In this document: piece after piece, positions 61,501 to 64,000 of the stretch
Numbering within the stretch: position 1 is the first letter of the stretch
Layout: each line of letters begins with the position of its first letter
Source: Clusia tigrina
Lineage: Eukaryota > Arthropoda > Insecta > Diptera > Clusiidae
Direction: 5' to 3'
DNA: 64,000 nucleotides
Assembly: GCA_920105625.2 (NCBI GenBank)
Contig: OV050030.1
Span: 164,957,860-165,021,859, forward strand
Notes under the pieces: model-generated
The model's input: only the letters and a program-made list of their open reading frames with translations
Told to the model about the DNA's origin: nothing
Database searches by the model: none
Program-made: the position numbers and the translations under genes

Positions 61501-64000
61501 AAGCTACAACAGTAGTTGCAATTGCGTATGTGGTTATGCCACCGTAATAATTTTTCAGAAGAAGAAGAAGAATTATTGAAACATTTTTTTGGCAGATCTT
61601 ATAGCTATTTCGGACACGCCACTTGTCCTCATCAGAGATCTTTCAATGAAAGGCAATTTTTCCCCAAGCATTTTTTATTATGTCTCAGAAATCAACAGCA
61701 CACCAATTATGAACCCTGCCAGGAATCGAACCTGGGTCTACAGCTGTTGTAATCTGTCCATCCAGAAAACTACGCTAACTGCAGATGGTGAACTGACTGA
61801 TCAAATTCTGTTCATGGACAGTCTCATTCCACCACACACTCTAATCAACTCTGTCTCATTATTACCCCTCTTTTGTTCCGTTAGGTCTCTCTCTCTGTTT
61901 TTTTATTACATTTCAGTGGTGTCATAGTACATTGCGTTTGTTATTGGCAAGCTAATTAAGCCTGATCACACTAACCTTCTAAGGATACATTCTATAAAGT
62001 TTACAATTTCTTGTGAAGATTCGTCAGTAGACATAGTTGTCACCTTTTTACCGTATTCATTCATTAAATGTGAGTAAGTCGATAGTCGTCAATTCTGTGT
62101 ATATGAAGATTATTTTTGTAACGAATTTATTGACAAGACAAGTTACAACAGTAGTTGCAATTGCGTATGTGGTTATACCACCGTAATAATTGTTCAATAG
62201 AAGAAGAAGAATTATTGAAACATTTTTTTGGCAGATCTTATAGCTATTTCGGACACACCACTTGCCCTCATCAGAGATCTTTCAATGAAAGGCAATTTTT
62301 CCCCAAGCATTTTTTATTATGTCTCAGAAATCAACAGCACACCAATTATGGACCCTCCCAGGAATCGAATCTGGGTCTACAGCTGTTGTAATCTGTCCAG
62401 CCAGACAACTACGCTAACTGCAGGTGGTGAACTGACTGATCAAATTCTGTTCATGTACTGTCTCATTCCACCACACACTCTAATCAACTCTGTCTCATTA
62501 TTACCCCTCTTTTGTTCCGTTAGGTGTCTCTATCTGTTTTTTTTATTACATTTCAGTGGTGTCATAGTACATTGATTTTGTTAGTGGCAGGCTAATTAAG
62601 CCTAATCACACTAACCTTCTAAGGATACAATCTATAAAGATTACAATCTCTTGTGAAGATTCGTCAGTAGACATAGTTGTCACCTTTTTACCGTATTCAT
62701 TCTGTTAATGTGAGTAAGTCGATAGTCGTCAATCCTGTGTATATGAAGATTATTTTTGTAACGAATTTATTGACAAGACAAGTTACAAGAGTAGTTGCAA
62801 TTGCGTATGTGGTTATGCCACCGTAATAATTTTTCAGAATAAGAAGAAGAATTATTGAAACATTTTTTTGGCAGATTTTAAAGCTATTTCGGACACGCCA
62901 CTTGTCCTCATCAGAGATCTTTCAATGAAAGGCAATTTTTCCCCAAGCATTTTTTATTATGTCTCAGAAATCAACAGCACACCAATTATGAACCCTCCCA
63001 GGAATCGAACCTGGGTCTACAGCTGTTGTAATCTGTCCATCCAGAAAACTACGCTAACTGCAGATTGTGAACTGACTGATCAAATTCTGTTCATGGACTG
63101 TCTCATTCCACCACACACTCTAATCAACTCTGTCTCATTATTACCCCTCTTTTGTTCCGTTAGGTCTCTCTCTCTCTTTTTTTATTTCATTTCAGTGGTG
63201 TCATAGTACATTGTTTTTGTTAGTGGCAGGCTAATTAAGCCTGATCAAAATAAACTTTTAAGGATACATTCTATAAAGTTTACAATTTCTTGTGAAGATT
63301 CGTCAGTAGACATAGTTGTCACCTTTTTTACCGTATTCATTCATTAAATGTGAGGAAGTCGATAGTCGTCAATTCTGTGTATATGAAGATTATTTTTGTA
63401 ACGAATTTATTGACAAGACAAGTTACAACAGTAGTTGCAATTGCGTATGTGGTTATGCCACCGTAATAATTGTTCAATAGAAGAAGAAGAATTATTGAAA
63501 CATTTTTTTGGCAGATCTTATAGCTATTTCGGACACACCACTTGTCCTCATCAGAGATCTTTCAATGAAAGGCAATTTTTCCCCAAGCATTTTTTATTAT
63601 GTCTGAGAAATCAATAGCACACCAATTATGGACCCTCCCAGGAATCGAACCTGGGTCTACAGCTGTTGTAATCTGTCCAGCCAGACAACTACGCTAACTG
63701 CAGGTGGTGAACTGACTGATCAAATTCTGTTCATGTACTGTCTCATTCCACCACACACTCTAATCAACTCTGTCTCATTATTACCCCTCTTTTGTTCCGT
63801 TAGGTGTCTCTATCTGTTTTTTTTATTACATTTCAGTGGTGTCATAGTACATTGGTTTTGTTAGTGGCAGGCTAATTAAGCCTGATCACACTAACCTTCT
63901 AAGGATACAATCTATAAAGATTACAATCTCTTGTGAAGATTCGTCAGTAGACATACTTGTCACCTTTTTACCGTATTCATTCTGTTAATGTGAATAAGTC
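55579..64000 (+). repeat. Higher-order repeat of nine units, 5756 bp, second copy truncated by the window end
   Basis: Unit starts: 55579, 56218, 56858, 57498, 58137, 58777, 59417, 60057, 60696, then 61335, 61974, 62614, 63254, 63894. Pairs 55579/61335, 56218/61974, 56858/62614 and 57498/63254 are 5756 bp apart; 58137/63894 is 5757 apart after one extra T near 63335. Shared rare markers are GCGTTTGTTATTGGCAAGC, TATACCACCG, GAATCTGGG, GCCTAATCACAC, TACAAGAGTAG, GATCAAAATAAAC, TCTGAGAAATCAATAG and CATACTTGTC. Inside the block, 58137/60057 and 58777/60696 are closer relatives at 1919-1920 bp. Private differences include AGATTTTAAAGC at 62874. Confidence 0.87.
63894..64000 (+). repeat. Partial last unit, cut by the window end
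   Basis: The first 107 bases of a unit, ending at TGTGAATAAGTC. The TGAATAAGTC variant and CATACTTGTC match unit 58137 (58195-58243), so the nine-unit block continues beyond the window. Confidence 0.9.

Larger units (their letters stand above)
1..64000 (+). repeat. Tandem satellite array, ~639-bp unit, 99 full copies plus one partial
   Basis: The same roughly 639-bp sequence recurs head to tail through the entire window. Phased on ACCTTCTAAGG, unit starts fall at 1, 640, 1279, 1918, 2556 and so on to 63254, with a last partial unit from 63894. Most starts are 638-642 bp apart. The outliers are 798-806 bp where a unit holds an internal 166-bp duplication, 632-635 bp where a unit has an 8-bp deletion, and 626-628 bp where a unit has a 14-bp deletion. 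No inverted unit, foreign insertion or unique spacer was found. Both window ends lie inside the array. Differences between units are point changes, homopolymer length changes and small indels shared by subsets of units, as expected from unequal exchange and gene conversion. The function is unknown; centromeric or other heterochromatic satellite is the natural family-level expectation, but nothing here proves it. Confidence 0.98.

Noticed and set aside
1..64000. CRISPR array
   Set aside because: Repeats are about 639 bp with no short direct repeats separated by unique spacers, and no cas genes.
1..64000. Transposon or retrovirus-like tandem copies
   Set aside because: There is no terminal inverted or long terminal repeat, no target-site duplication and no transposase or reverse transcriptase coding sequence. 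Only the short tRNA-like segment hints at a SINE origin.

Overview
The whole 64 kb window is one uninterrupted head-to-tail satellite DNA array. I see no protein-coding gene, no functional RNA gene, no CRISPR array, no transposon insertion and no unique sequence. The basic unit is about 639 bp and AT-rich. With the phase set at the motif ACCTTCTAAGG, which happens to fall at base 1, there are 99 complete units and a 107-base partial unit at the right end (63894-64000). All units lie in the same orientation. The array runs off both ends, so its true length exceeds 64 kb. Such an array, with splice-like signals and a tRNA-derived segment, points to a eukaryotic nuclear genome, probably in heterochromatin or near a centromere. 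An animal, perhaps an arthropod, is my guess only; I could not identify the species.

Consensus unit, offsets from the unit start as in unit 1: a strong splice-donor-like GTGAGTAAGT at 97-106; an imperfect inverted repeat near 173-195; a GAA purine tract at 222-239; two BglII-type AGATCT sites around 258 and 300; a tRNA-like segment on the minus strand at about 376-450, with a Pol III B box at 388-398 and an A box at 433-443; a long pyrimidine tract ending in CAG (splice-acceptor-like) at 552-582; and a 17-bp near-palindrome at 614-630. The plus strand carries many T runs, while runs of four or more A are nearly absent from the consensus.

Above the single unit there is layered higher-order structure. 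1-7 kb: units of types A, B and C, including A-B-A-B. 7.2-11 kb: an X-A-B trimer repeated at 1918 bp. 11-14.5 kb: a 1915-bp repeat. 16-17.1 kb: a recent single-unit duplication. 17.2-23.9 kb: two almost identical 3356-bp blocks side by side. 25.5-30.6 kb: repeats offset by 1919-1921 bp. 32-35 kb: repeats offset by 1282 and 1923 bp. 37.7-40.3 kb: a 1279-bp dimer. 41.5-52.6 kb: a five-unit (a-b-c-d-e) repeat of about 3183 bp with an inserted c-d-e trimer of 1905 bp. 55.6-64 kb: a nine-unit block repeating at 5756 bp. Four units carry the same internal 166-bp duplication, and four carry the same 14-bp deletion.

The open frames of 60-157 codons that recur once per unit are by-products of the repeat, not genes. 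The most interesting feature is the combination in every unit of a Pol III-type internal promoter (minus strand) and a splice acceptor/donor pair (plus strand): roughly 100 potential TFIIIC sites and 100 exon-like cassettes in tandem.
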